In this document: piece by piece, positions 26,374 to 36,968 of the stretch | Position numbering within the stretch: the stretch's first letter is position 1 | Layout of the letters: the number at the start of each line of letters is the position of its first letter | Source of the DNA: Bradyrhizobium diazoefficiens | GTDB taxonomy: Bacteria > Pseudomonadota > Alphaproteobacteria > Rhizobiales > Xanthobacteraceae | DNA: 64,000 nucleotides | Direction of reading: 5' to 3' | NCBI RefSeq assembly: GCF_016599855.1 | Contig: NZ_CP067041.1 | Span: 124,001 to 188,000, forward strand | Position numbers and translations under genes: made by a program | Notes under the pieces: generated by a model | Seen by the model: the letters and a program-made list of their open reading frames with translations, nothing else | Database searches by the model: none | What the model was told of the DNA's origin: nothing

Positions 26374-27270
26374 ATGATGACACTCGCCATACATGACCAG
26401 CGCCTGGCCAAGCCCGGCCCCCAGCACGCCGCGCTGCGCGATTATGATTCCGTGCGCCGGGCGATCGCCTTCATCTCGGAAAAATGGCGCGCGCAGCCGA
26501 CCATCGAGGCGATGGCGGATGCGGCCGGCGTCACGCCGGATGAGCTACACCATTTGTTCCGCCGCTGGGCCTCGATCACGCCGAAGGCCTTTATGCAGGC
26601 GTTGACGCTCGACCACGCCAAGGGGCTTCTGCGGGACTCCGCGAGCATCCTCGATGCGGCGCTCGACTCCGGGCTTTCGGGACCGGGCCGGCTGCACGAT
26701 CTCTTCGTCACCCACGAAGCGATGTCGCCGGGCGAATGGAAGAACGGCGGCGCGGGTCTCACCCTGCGCTACGGCTTCCATCCCTCGCCGTTCGGTACCG
26801 CGATCGTGATCGCGACCGATCGCGGCCTGTCGGGGCTCGCCTTTGCCGATCACGGCGAGGAGAAGACCGCGCTCGCCGACATGATGCGGCGCTGGCCGAA
26901 CGCAAACTATGTCGAGGACCACGAAGGCACCGCACCGCTCGCGGCGCGCATCTTCGACACCAAGCTTTGGCGGCCGGACCAGCCGTTGCGCGTCGTGCTG
27001 ATCGGCACCGATTTCGAGGTGCGGGTGTGGGAGACGCTGCTCAGGATTCCGATGGGACGCGCGGTGTCCTATTCCGATATCGCCTGCAACATCAGCAATC
27101 CGAAGGCATCCCGCGCCGTCGGCGCCGCCGTCGGCAAGAACCCGGTCTCCTTCGTCGTGCCCTGCCACCGCGCGCTCGGCAAGAGCGGCACGCTGACCGG
27201 TTACCACTGGGGCATCACCCGCAAGCAGGCGATGTTGGGCTGGGAAGCGGGGAAGCTGGGAGTGCAGTGA
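26374..27270 (+). CDS. AraC-type HTH / methylated-DNA-cysteine methyltransferase fusion
   Basis: A 298-residue fusion. Residues about 20-120 form an AraC-like double HTH ('TIEAMADAAGVTPDELHHLF', 'DAALDSGLSGPGRLHDLF'), and the C-terminal half is an O6-alkylguanine-DNA alkyltransferase with the active-site VVPCHRAL, 'GRAVSYSDIA' and 'ASRAVGAAVGKNP' helices. This is Ada without its N-terminal zinc/methylphosphotriester Cys domain, so it can repair bases but should not sense methylation the way Ada does. The start is the ATG pair at 26374/26377. It probably shares a transcript with DUF2244. Confidence 0.9.
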   Translation: MMTLAIHDQRLAKPGPQHAALRDYDSVRRAIAFISEKWRAQPTIEAMADAAGVTPDELHHLFRRWASITPKAFMQALTLDHAKGLLRDSASILDAALDSGLSGPGRLHDLFVTHEAMSPGEWKNGGAGLTLRYGFHPSPFGTAIVIATDRGLSGLAFADHGEEKTALADMMRRWPNANYVEDHEGTAPLAARIFDTKLWRPDQPLRVVLIGTDFEVRVWETLLRIPMGRAVSYSDIACNISNPKASRAVGAAVGKNPVSFVVPCHRALGKSGTLTGYHWGITRKQAMLGWEAGKLGVQ

Positions 27271-27276
27271 TTGTTT

Positions 27277-27418
27277 CTCCCTCTTCCCGCTTGCGGGGAG
27301 AGCGTCGGGGTGAGGGGGAGTCTCGGCAGGGACGGTGACAGTTGGATTCGCGGAGGTTCCCCTCACCCGGATCGCATCTGCGATGGCATCCGGCTTCTCC
27401 CCGCACGCGGGGAGAGGC
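27277..27418. repeat. Palindromic repeat family A, divergent full copy (7)
   Basis: A diverged unit with outer arms around CTTCCCGCTTGCGGGGAGAG and CTCCCCGCACGCGGGGAGAG and a different middle (CCGGATCGCATCTGCGATGG mini-dyad). It lies between the convergent alkyltransferase and gpmA genes and ends 7 bp from the gpmA stop. Confidence 0.8.
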
Positions 27419-27425
27419 GAAGAGC

Positions 27426-28049
27426 CTAACCCGCCAGATCCAGCTTCGACGCCACCGTCGAATCCGCATTGAGCCGGTAGATGATAGGCACGCCGGTGGC
27501 GAGCTCGCGTTTCAAGATGCCTTCGGGCGAGAGCTTTTCCAGCACCATGATCAATGCGCGCAGCGAGTTGCCGTGGGCGGCGACCAGCGTGCGCTTGCCG
27601 TTGAGCACGCCGGGCAGGATTTCCTGCACGTAATACGGCAGTGCCCGCGCCAGCGTGTCCTTGAGGCTTTCGCCGCCGGGCGGCGGCACGTCGTAGGAAC
27701 GGCGCCAGGCATGCACCTGCTCCTCGCCCCATTTCTTGCGCGCGTCGTCCTTATTCAGGCCGGAGAGATCGCCATAGTCGCGCTCGTTCAGCGCGAGGTC
27801 CTTCGAGGTCGGCAGGCCTTCCTGGCCGAGTTGGCCGAGGATGAGATCGAGCGTGTGCTGCGCACGTATCAGCACCGAGGTGTAGGCGACGTCGAACACG
27901 AGGCCCTGTGCTTTCAGCTTGCGGCCGGCTTCCATGGCTTCCTTGACGCCGAGCTCGGTGAGGTCAGGATCCTTCCAGCCCGTGAACAGGTTCTTCAGAT
28001 TCCATTCGCTCTGGCCATGCCGCACGAGCACGAGAAGACGTTCGCTCAT
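27426..28049 (-). CDS. gpmA: 2,3-bisphosphoglycerate-dependent phosphoglycerate mutase
   Basis: A 207-residue glycolytic/gluconeogenic enzyme that interconverts 3- and 2-phosphoglycerate. '[19 protein letters not shown]' carries the phosphohistidine, and '[18 protein letters not shown]' the second active-site His. It is shorter than the E. coli form of about 250 residues, as is usual in Rhizobiales. dapB lies upstream on the same strand with a 27-bp gap, so they are probably co-transcribed. Confidence 0.95.
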   Translation of the reverse strand: MSERLLVLVRHGQSEWNLKNLFTGWKDPDLTELGVKEAMEAGRKLKAQGLVFDVAYTSVLIRAQHTLDLILGQLGQEGLPTSKDLALNERDYGDLSGLNKDDARKKWGEEQVHAWRRSYDVPPPGGESLKDTLARALPYYVQEILPGVLNGKRTLVAAHGNSLRALIMVLEKLSPEGILKRELATGVPIIYRLNADSTVASKLDLAG

Positions 28050-28076
28050 TGAGTGTTTCCGTTATTTGATCCTGGT

Positions 28077-28892
28077 TCAGATATCCGCGAGGCCGAGCAC
28101 GTCGGCCATGGAGTAGTGGCCCGGCTTCCTGCCATGTGCCCACAGTGCCGCCTTGAGCGCGCCGTGTGCGAACAGCATGCGGTCTTCGGCGAGATGCGAC
28201 AGCGTCAGGCGCTCGAACGGGCCAAGGAAGGTCACGCTGTGCTCGCCGGCGACCGTGCCGCCGCGCAAGGAGGCAAAGCCGATCGCGCCCGGCTTGCGCG
28301 CACCGGTGATGCCATCGCGGCCGCGCTCTGCATTTTCTTCGAGCGAAATGCCGCGGCCGGCGGCCGCCGCCTGGCCCAGCATCAGCGCTGTGCCCGAGGG
28401 CGCATCGACCTTCATGCGGTGGTGGGCTTCGACGATCTCGATATCAAAGTTCTCGTCGAGCGCCTTCGCGACGCGCTTGACCACCGCGGCGAGAAGATTG
28501 ACGCCCAGGCTCATATTGCCTGATTGCACCACGACCGCGCGGTTGGTGACGCTTTTGATCACGGCGTTGTCCGAGCCTGACAGCCCGGTGGTGCCGATGA
28601 CATGGACGAGCCCGCGTTCGGCTGCGATCGCGACATTGGCGATGGTCGCGGCCGGCACGGTGAAATCCAGGATGCCGTCGGCGTCCTTTGACAGCGCCCA
28701 GAGGTCCGCCGACAATTTGATGCCGTTTTCAGGCAGACCGGCGAGGACGCCGGCATCCTTGCCGAGCAGCTCCGAGCCCGGCGCTTCCAGGGCGCCGGCC
28801 AGCACCGCGCCTTTGGTGTCGGCAATCGCCCGCGTCAGGGCACGGCCCATCCGGCCGCCGGCTCCAGCAACAATCAAGCGCATGTCGGACAT
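28077..28892 (-). CDS. dapB: 4-hydroxy-tetrahydrodipicolinate reductase
   Basis: A 271-residue NAD(P)H-dependent reductase of the diaminopimelate/lysine pathway. '[19 protein letters not shown]' is the nucleotide-binding motif and '[19 protein letters not shown]' the family signature with the catalytic His and Lys. The length is normal. It precedes gpmA on the same strand. Confidence 0.96.
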   Translation of the reverse strand: MSDMRLIVAGAGGRMGRALTRAIADTKGAVLAGALEAPGSELLGKDAGVLAGLPENGIKLSADLWALSKDADGILDFTVPAATIANVAIAAERGLVHVIGTTGLSGSDNAVIKSVTNRAVVVQSGNMSLGVNLLAAVVKRVAKALDENFDIEIVEAHHRMKVDAPSGTALMLGQAAAAGRGISLEENAERGRDGITGARKPGAIGFASLRGGTVAGEHSVTFLGPFERLTLSHLAEDRMLFAHGALKAALWAHGRKPGHYSMADVLGLADI

Positions 28893-28960
28893 GGTGTGAT
28901 CCTCTTCAGGGCCGTTGTAGCTGCGGGATGCAGTTCCGGCAACCGAGGGGGATCACCCAC

Positions 28961-29065
28961 CGTCATTCCGGGGCGATGCGAAGCATCGAGCCCGGAATCT
29001 CGAGATTCCCCGGTGCGCAGTTGCGCACCTGAGGTCTAGTCCTTCGGACCATCCCGCAATGACAG
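28961..29065. repeat. Dispersed inverted repeat (TCATTCCGGGGCG type), copy 3
   Basis: Starts CGTCATTCCGGGGCGATGCGAAGCATCGAGCCCGGAATC-like (first 20 bases CGTCATTCCGGGGCGATGCG) and ends ATCCCGCAATGACAG. The outer arms are related to those at 2860, and inner dyads GATGCGAAGCATC and GTGCGCAGTTGCGCAC are visible. It separates dapB from the DUF1330 gene. Confidence 0.7.
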
Positions 29066-29071
29066 CGTGCC

Positions 29072-29383
29072 TCAGCCGTCCGACGGCTGTGGGCCGTCAT
29101 AACCCTCGACGATGATGAGATCGGCGATCGAGTGCGGCTGGCGCACCTTGATGTTGGCCTGGTATTCCGGCGAGTTGTAGCAGGCGATCGCGGTCTCGTA
29201 GTCCGGGAATTCGATCACGACGTTACGGGTCCGGCTGGCGCCCTCGACCGTGGTGAACTTGCCGCCGCGGACGACGAAGCGACCACCCCATTTCCTGAAG
29301 ATCGGACCGTTGGCGGCGGCATAGGGCTTGTAGCCCTCGTCACTGCTCACATCGACGCGCCCGATCCAGTAGCCTTTTGCCAT
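29072..29383 (-). CDS. DUF1330 domain protein
   Basis: A 103-residue small ferredoxin-fold (dimeric alpha/beta barrel) protein of the DUF1330 family. 'KGYWIGRVDVSSDEGYKPYA', 'GGRFVVRGGKFTTVEG' and 'VVIEFPDYETAIACYNSPEYQ' are the conserved blocks. The biochemical role is not established. It lies 25 bp downstream of pyrF on the same strand and is likely in its transcript. Confidence 0.9.
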   Translation of the reverse strand: MAKGYWIGRVDVSSDEGYKPYAAANGPIFRKWGGRFVVRGGKFTTVEGASRTRNVVIEFPDYETAIACYNSPEYQANIKVRQPHSIADLIIVEGYDGPQPSDG

Positions 29384-29408
29384 TGTTCTTCTCCCCTGTT
29401 GTTTGTGA

Positions 29409-30119
29409 TCAGCCGAGCGCCTGCACGATCTCGACCTGGATGGCTTCAGCGATCGCCCTGGGGTCAGTGGCTTTCACCACCGGCCGCCCAACGACAAGAT
29501 AGTCTGCGCCGGCGCTGATCGCGCGGCCGGGTGTCATGATGCGCTTCTGGTCGCCGGACGCGGCGCCCGCAGGGCGGATGCCGGGCGTGACGAGATGCAT
29601 CTGGTGGCCGACGATCTTGCGCAAGGCTCCGACTTCTTCGGGCGACGATACCAGCCCGTCGATACCGAGCACCTGCGCCTGCTGCGCGCGCGCTGCGACC
29701 AGCTCGGAGACGCCGAGCCGGAAACCTGCCGCGTGCAGATCGTCCTCATTGTACGAGGTCAGCACGGTGACGGCGAGCAGCTTCAGCTTCGAAGAGCCGC
29801 GGCCTTCGACCGCGCCTTTCATGGTCTGCGGATAGGCGTGTACGGTGAGGAAGGTCGCACCGAGCTTGGTGATGCTCTCGACGCCCTGCGTCACTGTGTT
29901 GCCGATGTCGTGCAGCTTGAGATCGAGAAAGACCTTCTTGCCGCTGTCGGCGAGCTTGGCAACCAGCGGTAGGCCGCCGGCATAAGCGAGGCGATAGCCG
30001 ATCTTGTAGAAGGTGACACTGTCGCCGAGCCGGTTGACCATCGCCTCCGCGGCATCGACGCTGGGCAAATCGAGCGCAACGATCAGGCGGTCTTTCGGGG
30101 CGATTTCGGCTGGCGTCAT
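29409..30119 (-). CDS. pyrF: Orotidine 5'-phosphate decarboxylase
   Basis: A 236-residue TIM-barrel enzyme making UMP from OMP, the last step of pyrimidine synthesis. '[17 protein letters not shown]' opens strand 1 and the catalytic tetrad segment '[15 protein letters not shown]' has the K-D-D pattern; '[18 protein letters not shown]' is the phosphate loop. It is complete. It is followed by DUF1330 and preceded by the FMN reductase gene with a 6-bp gap. Confidence 0.97.
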   Translation of the reverse strand: MTPAEIAPKDRLIVALDLPSVDAAEAMVNRLGDSVTFYKIGYRLAYAGGLPLVAKLADSGKKVFLDLKLHDIGNTVTQGVESITKLGATFLTVHAYPQTMKGAVEGRGSSKLKLLAVTVLTSYNEDDLHAAGFRLGVSELVAARAQQAQVLGIDGLVSSPEEVGALRKIVGHQMHLVTPGIRPAGAASGDQKRIMTPGRAISAGADYLVVGRPVVKATDPRAIAEAIQVEIVQALG

Positions 30120-30125
30120 GTCACC

Positions 30126-30704
30126 TCACATCATGCGTTGGGAAATCTCGATCAATTGCCGCACCATCCCCTTCAGCCCTTCGCTGTCGGCCTGGTTCTT
30201 GAGCCTGTCCATATCGTCATAGGCTTCTCCGGCAAAGGCGAGCGTGAACTGGCTGGCGATCACATTGGCGTGGCAGGAGGTCAGGATCAGCCGCAGCGCC
30301 TGCAGCGCGCGGGCAGCCCCGAGCCGGCTCTGCGAGGCACCGGCGAGCGCGAAGGCGCGGTTGCGGAAGACGTCGCCGCGGGCTTCGTGCAGGTCATGCA
30401 CGCGGCTGACCCAGTCGATCGCGTTCTTCAGCAGCGGCGGCACCGAGGCGTTGTATTCGGGCGAGACGATCAGCACGCCATGATGCGCGCCGATCATCCG
30501 CTTGAGGTTGATCGCGTGCTTGGGCACGCCGGATTTGGCCTGGAGATCGCCGTCATAGATCGGCAGCGGAAAATCGGCGAGCGAGATGCGGGTGACATCG
30601 ACGCCGGCCTGGGCGAATTCATAGGCGGCGACCGCCGCCAGCTTCGCATTGTGCGAGCCGGTGCGCAGGGAGCCGGGAATAATCAGGATTTTCGGGGCTG
30701 CCAT
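30126..30704 (-). CDS. NADPH-dependent FMN reductase
   Basis: A 192-residue flavodoxin-fold reductase. 'ILIIPGSLRTGSHNAKLA' is the FMN phosphate-binding loop and 'LIVSPEYNASVPPLLKNAIDW' the second flavin site, as in chromate/azo reductases of the NADPH-dependent FMN reductase family. The frame is open far upstream through pmtA; the ATG at 30704 begins the structured protein. It is co-directional with pyrF with only 6 bp between, so coupled expression is likely. The physiological substrate is unknown. Confidence 0.9.
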   Translation of the reverse strand: MAAPKILIIPGSLRTGSHNAKLAAVAAYEFAQAGVDVTRISLADFPLPIYDGDLQAKSGVPKHAINLKRMIGAHHGVLIVSPEYNASVPPLLKNAIDWVSRVHDLHEARGDVFRNRAFALAGASQSRLGAARALQALRLILTSCHANVIASQFTLAFAGEAYDDMDRLKNQADSEGLKGMVRQLIEISQRMM

Positions 30705-30760
30705 CAATCCAATGCGTTCGGCGAAATGAGCCCGCCGCGCAAAGACAGAAGCCGGCGGAA

Positions 30761-31360
30761 TTAGTCCTTGCGATACACCCAGACGCGGGCCGGCGGAAGG
30801 TTCATCCAGATCCGTTCCGAAGCCTCTGTGGACACGCCGGGCAGCGATTTCGGGATCGGCGGCACCACCGCATAGGTGAACTGGACGAAGGGCGCGCCGG
30901 GGGTCAGCGCCGTGAAGGCGTCGCGGATCAGCCGCAGCCGCGTCAGCATCGGCTTGGTCACCAGCGGCAGGCCGGAGACGACGGCGGAGGCCGGTGCGCT
31001 CAGGACGTTCCAGAGCGTGTCGCGCAGGCGATAGGCATCGCCCTGCACCACCTTGGCCTGCGGATAGCGGTCGCGCAGCAGGGCGCAGAAGCCGGGATTG
31101 TATTCGACGAGGACGAGGCGCTTCTGGTCGACGCCACGTTCGACCAGCGCGGAGGTGATAGCGCCGGTGCCGGGCCCAAGCTCGACCACCGGTGCCTCCG
31201 AATCGATATCGACATAATGGGCCATGGTCCGCGCCAGCAGCTTGCCCGACGGCATCACTGCGCCCATGTGCAGCGGCTTTTCGATCCACGATCTGAGAAA
31301 GCGCACCTCGTCATCGAGACGAGGCTTCTTCAACGCACGCGCGGACGATGGCAATGGCAT
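30761..31360 (-). CDS. pmtA: Phospholipid N-methyltransferase, PmtA-like
   Basis: A 199-residue class I SAM methyltransferase. Motif I is VVELGPGTGAITSALVERG and a motif II-like acidic strand is 'LVLVEYNPGFCALL'. The length, the 'FLRSWIEKPLHMGAVMPSG' N terminus and the position downstream of dnaKJ agree with what I recall of Bradyrhizobium PmtA, which methylates phosphatidylethanolamine toward phosphatidylcholine, a lipid important for symbiosis. Some related enzymes modify other targets (rRNA adenine, ubiquinone), so the call rests partly on context. Confidence 0.75.
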   Translation of the reverse strand: MPLPSSARALKKPRLDDEVRFLRSWIEKPLHMGAVMPSGKLLARTMAHYVDIDSEAPVVELGPGTGAITSALVERGVDQKRLVLVEYNPGFCALLRDRYPQAKVVQGDAYRLRDTLWNVLSAPASAVVSGLPLVTKPMLTRLRLIRDAFTALTPGAPFVQFTYAVVPPIPKSLPGVSTEASERIWMNLPPARVWVYRKD

Positions 31361-31443
31361 GTCAGGACCGGACCGCGTGACTGCGGCGTGTCAGAAAATG
31401 GTCATAAAGACGTATAGGCCGAAGGCAGCACGGTCAAGCCGGG

Positions 31444-32577
31444 TCAATTCGCCCGATTACCGAAGAAATCCTTGACCTTGGCGAAGAAGCCCTCGGATTC
31501 CGGCTGGGTGTTGCCGGAGGAGAGTTTTTCGAACTCGGCCAGCAATTCCTGCTGCTTCTTGGTGAGGTTCTGCGGGGTCTCGACCACGACCTGGACGTAC
31601 ATGTCGCCCATCTGGCGCGAGCGCAGCACCGGCATGCCCTTTGATGCGATGCGGAACCGGCGGGCGGACTGGGTTCCGGGGGGGACCTTCACCTTGGCCT
31701 TGCCCTTGTCGATCGTCGGCACCTCAAATTCGCCGCCGAGCGCCGCGGTCACCATCGAGATCGGCACACGGCAATGCAGGTCCGCGCCGTCGCGCTGGAA
31801 GAACTGGTGCTGGGCCAGCGACAGGAAGATGTAGAGGTCGCCGGGCGGGCCGCCGCGGACGCCGGCCTCGCCTTCGCCGGCGAGCCTGATCCTTGTGCCG
31901 TCCTCGACGCCCTGGGGAATGTTGACCGACAGCGTGCGCTCGCGGGTGACCCGGCCCTGGCCCGAACAGGACGGACAGGCGTCCTCGATCATCTGGCCGC
32001 GACCCTGGCAGCCCGGGCAGGTGCGCTCCAGGGTAAAGAAGCCCTGCGACTGCCGCACGCGGCCGGCGCCGCCGCACATCGAGCAGGTCTTCGGCTTGGT
32101 GCCGGCCTTGGCGCCGATGCCCGAACAGGCCTCGCAGGTGACGGAGACCGGGATCTCGATCTGCGCGGTCTTGCCGCCGAAGGCTTCCTCAAGCGTGATT
32201 TCCATGTTGTAGCGCAGATCGGCGCCACGCTCGCGGCCGCCACGGCCACGCTGCCCCGCCATGCCGAACAGGTCTTCGAAAATGTCCGAGAAAGAGGAGG
32301 CGAAGCCCGCGCCGAACCCCGCACCACCGCCAGGACCGCCCTGTTCGAAGGCGGCATGGCCGTAGCGGTCATAGGCAGCGCGCTTGTCCTTGTCCTTGAG
32401 GACCTCATAGGCCTCGTTGATTTCCTTGAACCGGACTTCGCTGGTGTCATCGCCTGGATTGCGGTCAGGATGAAACTTCATCGCCAGCTTGCGAAACGAC
32501 GATTTCAGCTTGGATTCGTCGGCGTCGCGATCGACTTCGAGGGTCTCGTAATAGCAGCGCTTGGTGGACGTGGACAT
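31444..32577 (-). CDS. dnaJ: Chaperone DnaJ
   Basis: A 377-residue class A J-protein that delivers substrates to DnaK and triggers its ATPase. It has the J domain with HPD ([11 protein letters not shown], residues 1-72), a Gly/Phe-rich linker ([17 protein letters not shown]), four CxxCxGxG zinc repeats ([32 protein letters not shown]) and the C-terminal substrate-binding barrels. It lies downstream of dnaK after a 260-bp gap containing a strong hairpin. Confidence 0.98.
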   Translation of the reverse strand: MSTSTKRCYYETLEVDRDADESKLKSSFRKLAMKFHPDRNPGDDTSEVRFKEINEAYEVLKDKDKRAAYDRYGHAAFEQGGPGGGAGFGAGFASSFSDIFEDLFGMAGQRGRGGRERGADLRYNMEITLEEAFGGKTAQIEIPVSVTCEACSGIGAKAGTKPKTCSMCGGAGRVRQSQGFFTLERTCPGCQGRGQMIEDACPSCSGQGRVTRERTLSVNIPQGVEDGTRIRLAGEGEAGVRGGPPGDLYIFLSLAQHQFFQRDGADLHCRVPISMVTAALGGEFEVPTIDKGKAKVKVPPGTQSARRFRIASKGMPVLRSRQMGDMYVQVVVETPQNLTKKQQELLAEFEKLSSGNTQPESEGFFAKVKDFFGNRAN

Positions 32578-32764
32578 GTGGGACTCGGTCTATCCAATCG
32601 CGATTCAAGTCGGAGCGAAGCAACGTCGCCACGCGACAATATAGGCAGCCTCCCGCATCAGAGCAGAGGGCTGCATGGCAGCATTGAGCATAGCTTCTGG
32701 GAATTGATCGATCGTAACGGGACCGACTTCAAAAGAGTCTTCGCCCGCCGAGCCCGACACGAAA

Positions 32765-32787
32765 GCCTCCCCCCTGAAGGGGGAGGC
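32765..32787 (-). terminator. Hairpin between dnaK and dnaJ (attenuator-like)
   Basis: Perfect 9-bp stem GCCTCCCCC-CTGAA-GGGGGAGGC in the dnaK-dnaJ gap, about 50 bp after the dnaK stop. On the transcribed strand it is followed only by TTTC, so it is a weak terminator or an RNA-stability/processing element that would lower dnaJ relative to dnaK. Confidence 0.55.
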
Positions 32788-32837
32788 CGGTTGCGCGTGT
32801 GGGGTCCAGGCCGTCCGCATCATGACCCTCGCGGGCT

Positions 32838-34739
<1,902 letters not shown>

Positions 34740-35134
34740 GGTCCTGATATCCTTCTTTTTGCGGCAGGTTGGCTGGGCCCAGAAGGCACCCGAACCGAAA
34801 CCCCCTAAGATCAAACATTCGCGATATTGCGATGGTTGAGGCTCATATAGGAGGGGGGGAGGGGCCCGCAAGGACCGAACGCAAGTTTGGACCGTGAAAA
34901 CATTGGGTTTTGGAAGATCATATCCGGGCTTCGCGCCCTTGCAGGTGAGGAATTATTAACACGTTCAGGCTTCAGCCCGGGCCCGCCACCGTAATTGACC
35001 CCGCCCTGTTACCGGCGCGCCAAACCCGCTAAAAGGCGCACCGGCCGGACAGCCGCCACGAGGCTGCTTCACGCGACAAAGCGGCCCAATGGCCGACCAT
35101 CGTACGGCCTCAATGTGAACCAATCAGAGTGCCC
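34740..35134. other. Divergent region between dnaK and the secreted-protein gene
   Basis: This 395-bp gap holds the dnaK leader and heat-shock promoter on the minus strand. The right half has GC-rich dyads (for example GGCCGACCATCGTACGGCC at 35090-35108) but no clear promoter for the rightward gene and no coding region. No CIRCE element (TTAGCACTC-N9-GAGTGCTAA) is present. Confidence 0.5.
34845..34872 (-). promoter_or_regulatory. Sigma-32 (RpoH)-type promoter for dnaK
   Basis: On the minus strand CTTGCGG (34872-34866), a 12-nt spacer and CTCCTATAT (34853-34845) fit the heat-shock consensus CTTGAAA-N11-16-CCCCATNT reasonably. The position, 106 bp upstream of the dnaK start, is sensible. Bradyrhizobium dnaKJ is known to be RpoH dependent (recalled). 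Confidence 0.55.
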
Positions 35135-36076
35135 ATGAAGCTGACCCGCCCTCTCGCCGCGCTCGCCCTCCTCGTTGCCACGGCACTTCCGGCGCTCGCC
35201 GCCGACGCCGTCTACCCGCCCGGTCTGCGCCTCGGCATGGTGCCTCTGGTCGGCCTCAGCAAGGCCAGGACCTTCCCGGGCTTCGAGAACGAGGACGGCA
35301 GCGTCAAAGTGCTGGTCACCGAACTGCCGCCGGCGGCCTATAACGAGGTCGTCAGTGCCTTCAACGCCAATCCGGCCGGCACCAACGGCGTCAAGCCGGA
35401 CAAGATCGAGACGCCCGCAGGCCTCGCCTATTTTACCATCGAAAGCGGCAAGGCCGGCACGACACCGGTGAAGCGCTATTCGATGATCGTGCCGGGGTCC
35501 GGCTTCTCCGGCTATGTCGCGGTGCAGGTCCCCGAGAATGCCTCAAAGATCTACACCGACGAGGCGGTGCGGCAGATGTTTGCGACCGCCACCATCCGCA
35601 AGGAGGTGTCCGCTGACGAACAGATCGGGCTGTTGCCGTTCAAGATTACCGATCTCTCGGGCTTTAAGGACATCCGTACGTTGGTGCCGGGCTCAAGCAT
35701 CATCCTTGCCGATGGCCATGAGAGCTCGGGCTATGAGTCCAAGCCGTTCATGATTCTCGGCCTGATCGGCGCGACCCCGCAGCAGGCCGACGACCGTGCC
35801 CGCTTCGCCCAGGAGGCGGCGCTGCAGATTCCCGGCCTGCGCGAATCCCGCGTCACCATGTCCGAGCCGATCCGCATCAACGGCCAGCCAGGCTTCGAGA
35901 CCCGGATCGACGGGGTCAGCGGCAAGGACAAGACCCCCGTGACCGTGGTGCAGTGGATCCGCTTCAGCGGCGCTGGAGCCTCGCTGCGCATCGTCGCCAG
36001 CGCCCCGCGCGACCAGTGGTCGGACGCCTTCACCCGCTTCCGTGCCGTGCGTGACGGCATCCAGCCGAAAGGTTAG
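35135..36076 (+). CDS. Secreted protein of unknown function
   Basis: A 313-residue protein with a clear Sec signal peptide (MKLTRPLAALALLVATALPALAADA, cleavage likely after ALA; quoted here as its parts LAALALLVATALPALA). The mature part has no motif I can name: it contains repeated beta-strand-like segments ('AYFTIESGKAGTTPVKRYSM', 'FMILGLIGATPQQADDRARF', 'VTVVQWIRFSGAGASLRIVA'), and the ending resembles periplasmic proteins that measure displacement of a 'probability of use' kind only loosely. The GTG at 35129 is an alternative start. It is transcribed alone, divergent from dnaK. Function unknown. Confidence 0.8.
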   Translation: MKLTRPLAALALLVATALPALAADAVYPPGLRLGMVPLVGLSKARTFPGFENEDGSVKVLVTELPPAAYNEVVSAFNANPAGTNGVKPDKIETPAGLAYFTIESGKAGTTPVKRYSMIVPGSGFSGYVAVQVPENASKIYTDEAVRQMFATATIRKEVSADEQIGLLPFKITDLSGFKDIRTLVPGSSIILADGHESSGYESKPFMILGLIGATPQQADDRARFAQEAALQIPGLRESRVTMSEPIRINGQPGFETRIDGVSGKDKTPVTVVQWIRFSGAGASLRIVASAPRDQWSDAFTRFRAVRDGIQPKG

Positions 36077-36182
36077 CTGCATCCGCGAGCGAGATGCGCT
36101 CCCTCCCCTGCGGGCCCAAGCTCGATTGCTCACCAACGCCGGCTGCATTTTCGGGCTTTTGTTCGTACACGAACGGAACTAG

Positions 36183-36218
36183 GCTTCCCTCCATTGGATC
36201 ATCTCATTGGAGGGAGGC
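36183..36218 (+). promoter_or_regulatory. Stem sequestering the ribosome site of the nicotinamidase gene
   Basis: GCTTCCCTCCA (36183-36193) can pair with TGGAGGGAGGC (36208-36218) over 11 bp with one G-U wobble and a 14-nt loop. The 3' arm contains the GGAGGGAGG Shine-Dalgarno of the gene starting at 36224, so the ribosome site would be hidden in the folded RNA. Whether transcription starts upstream of it is unknown. Confidence 0.5.
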
Positions 36219-36223
36219 GGACG

Positions 36224-36946
36224 ATGCTTGATCGACGACAAATCCTGGCGGCGCTGGGGACCACGGCACTCGCGAGCCTCGCTCCAACCGCGCTGTTTGC
36301 AGCGGCTTCCATCAAGCCGGACGACACCTCCGCGCTGCTCGTGATCGACGTGCAGAACTGCTTCCTGCCGGGCGGCAGCCTTGCAGTAAAGGAAGGCGAG
36401 CAGGTCGTGCCTGTCATCAACAAGATCGCCAAGGGCTTTGCGAACGTCGTGATGACGCAGGACTGGCACACGCCCGGCCACATCTCGTTCGCATCGGTGC
36501 ATTCCGGCAAGAAGCCGTTCGAGACCATCGACCTGCCCTATGGCAAGCAAGTGCTGTGGCCCGATCATTGCGTGCAAGGCACCGACGGCGCCTCGCTCTC
36601 GAAGGACCTGTCGATCCCGCAAGCCGAGCTCATCATCCGCAAAGGCTTTCACAAGAACGTCGACAGCTATTCGGCATTCCTCGAAGCCGACGGCAAGACC
36701 TCGACGGGACTTGCCGGCTATCTCCGGGCACGCAAGATCAAGCGCGTCTTCGTTGCCGGCCTCGCGACCGACTTCTGCGTCGCCTGGACCGCGCTCGATG
36801 CGCGCAAGGCCGGCTTCGAGGTCTATGTCGTGGAAGACGCCTGCCGCGGCATCGACAATCAGGGCTCGCTCGCCAAGGCCTGGGCCGACATGGCCAAGGC
36901 CGGCGTGAAGCGGATTCAGTCTACGGATATCGCCGTCAGCGCGTAA
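36224..36946 (+). CDS. pncA: Nicotinamidase with Tat-like export signal
   Basis: A 240-residue nicotinamidase/isochorismatase-fold amidase converting nicotinamide to nicotinate. The catalytic triad is visible as Asp in LLVIDVQNCFLPGG, Lys in IIRKGFHKN and Cys in GLATDFCVAWTALDA; 'QDWHTPGHISF' and 'LWPDHCVQGT' supply the metal and substrate sites. Unusually it starts MLDRRQILAALGTTALASLA, a twin-arginine-like signal ending near LFAAA, so the enzyme is likely periplasmic, while typical PncA is cytosolic. The ribosome site GGAGGGAGG lies in a stem. It is convergent with grpE. Confidence 0.88.
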   Translation: MLDRRQILAALGTTALASLAPTALFAAASIKPDDTSALLVIDVQNCFLPGGSLAVKEGEQVVPVINKIAKGFANVVMTQDWHTPGHISFASVHSGKKPFETIDLPYGKQVLWPDHCVQGTDGASLSKDLSIPQAELIIRKGFHKNVDSYSAFLEADGKTSTGLAGYLRARKIKRVFVAGLATDFCVAWTALDARKAGFEVYVVEDACRGIDNQGSLAKAWADMAKAGVKRIQSTDIAVSA

Positions 36947-36968
36947 GCGGCGTCAAACAACTGCCAAA

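Noticed and set aside
35120..35140. GAGTGC near the secreted-protein start as half a CIRCE element
   Set aside because: The complementary GCACTC half is absent at the required spacing.
36094..36120. Extra family-A repeat after the secreted-protein gene
   Set aside because: GATGCGCTCCCTCCCCTGCGGG resembles only the left arm and lacks the palindrome; at most a fragment.
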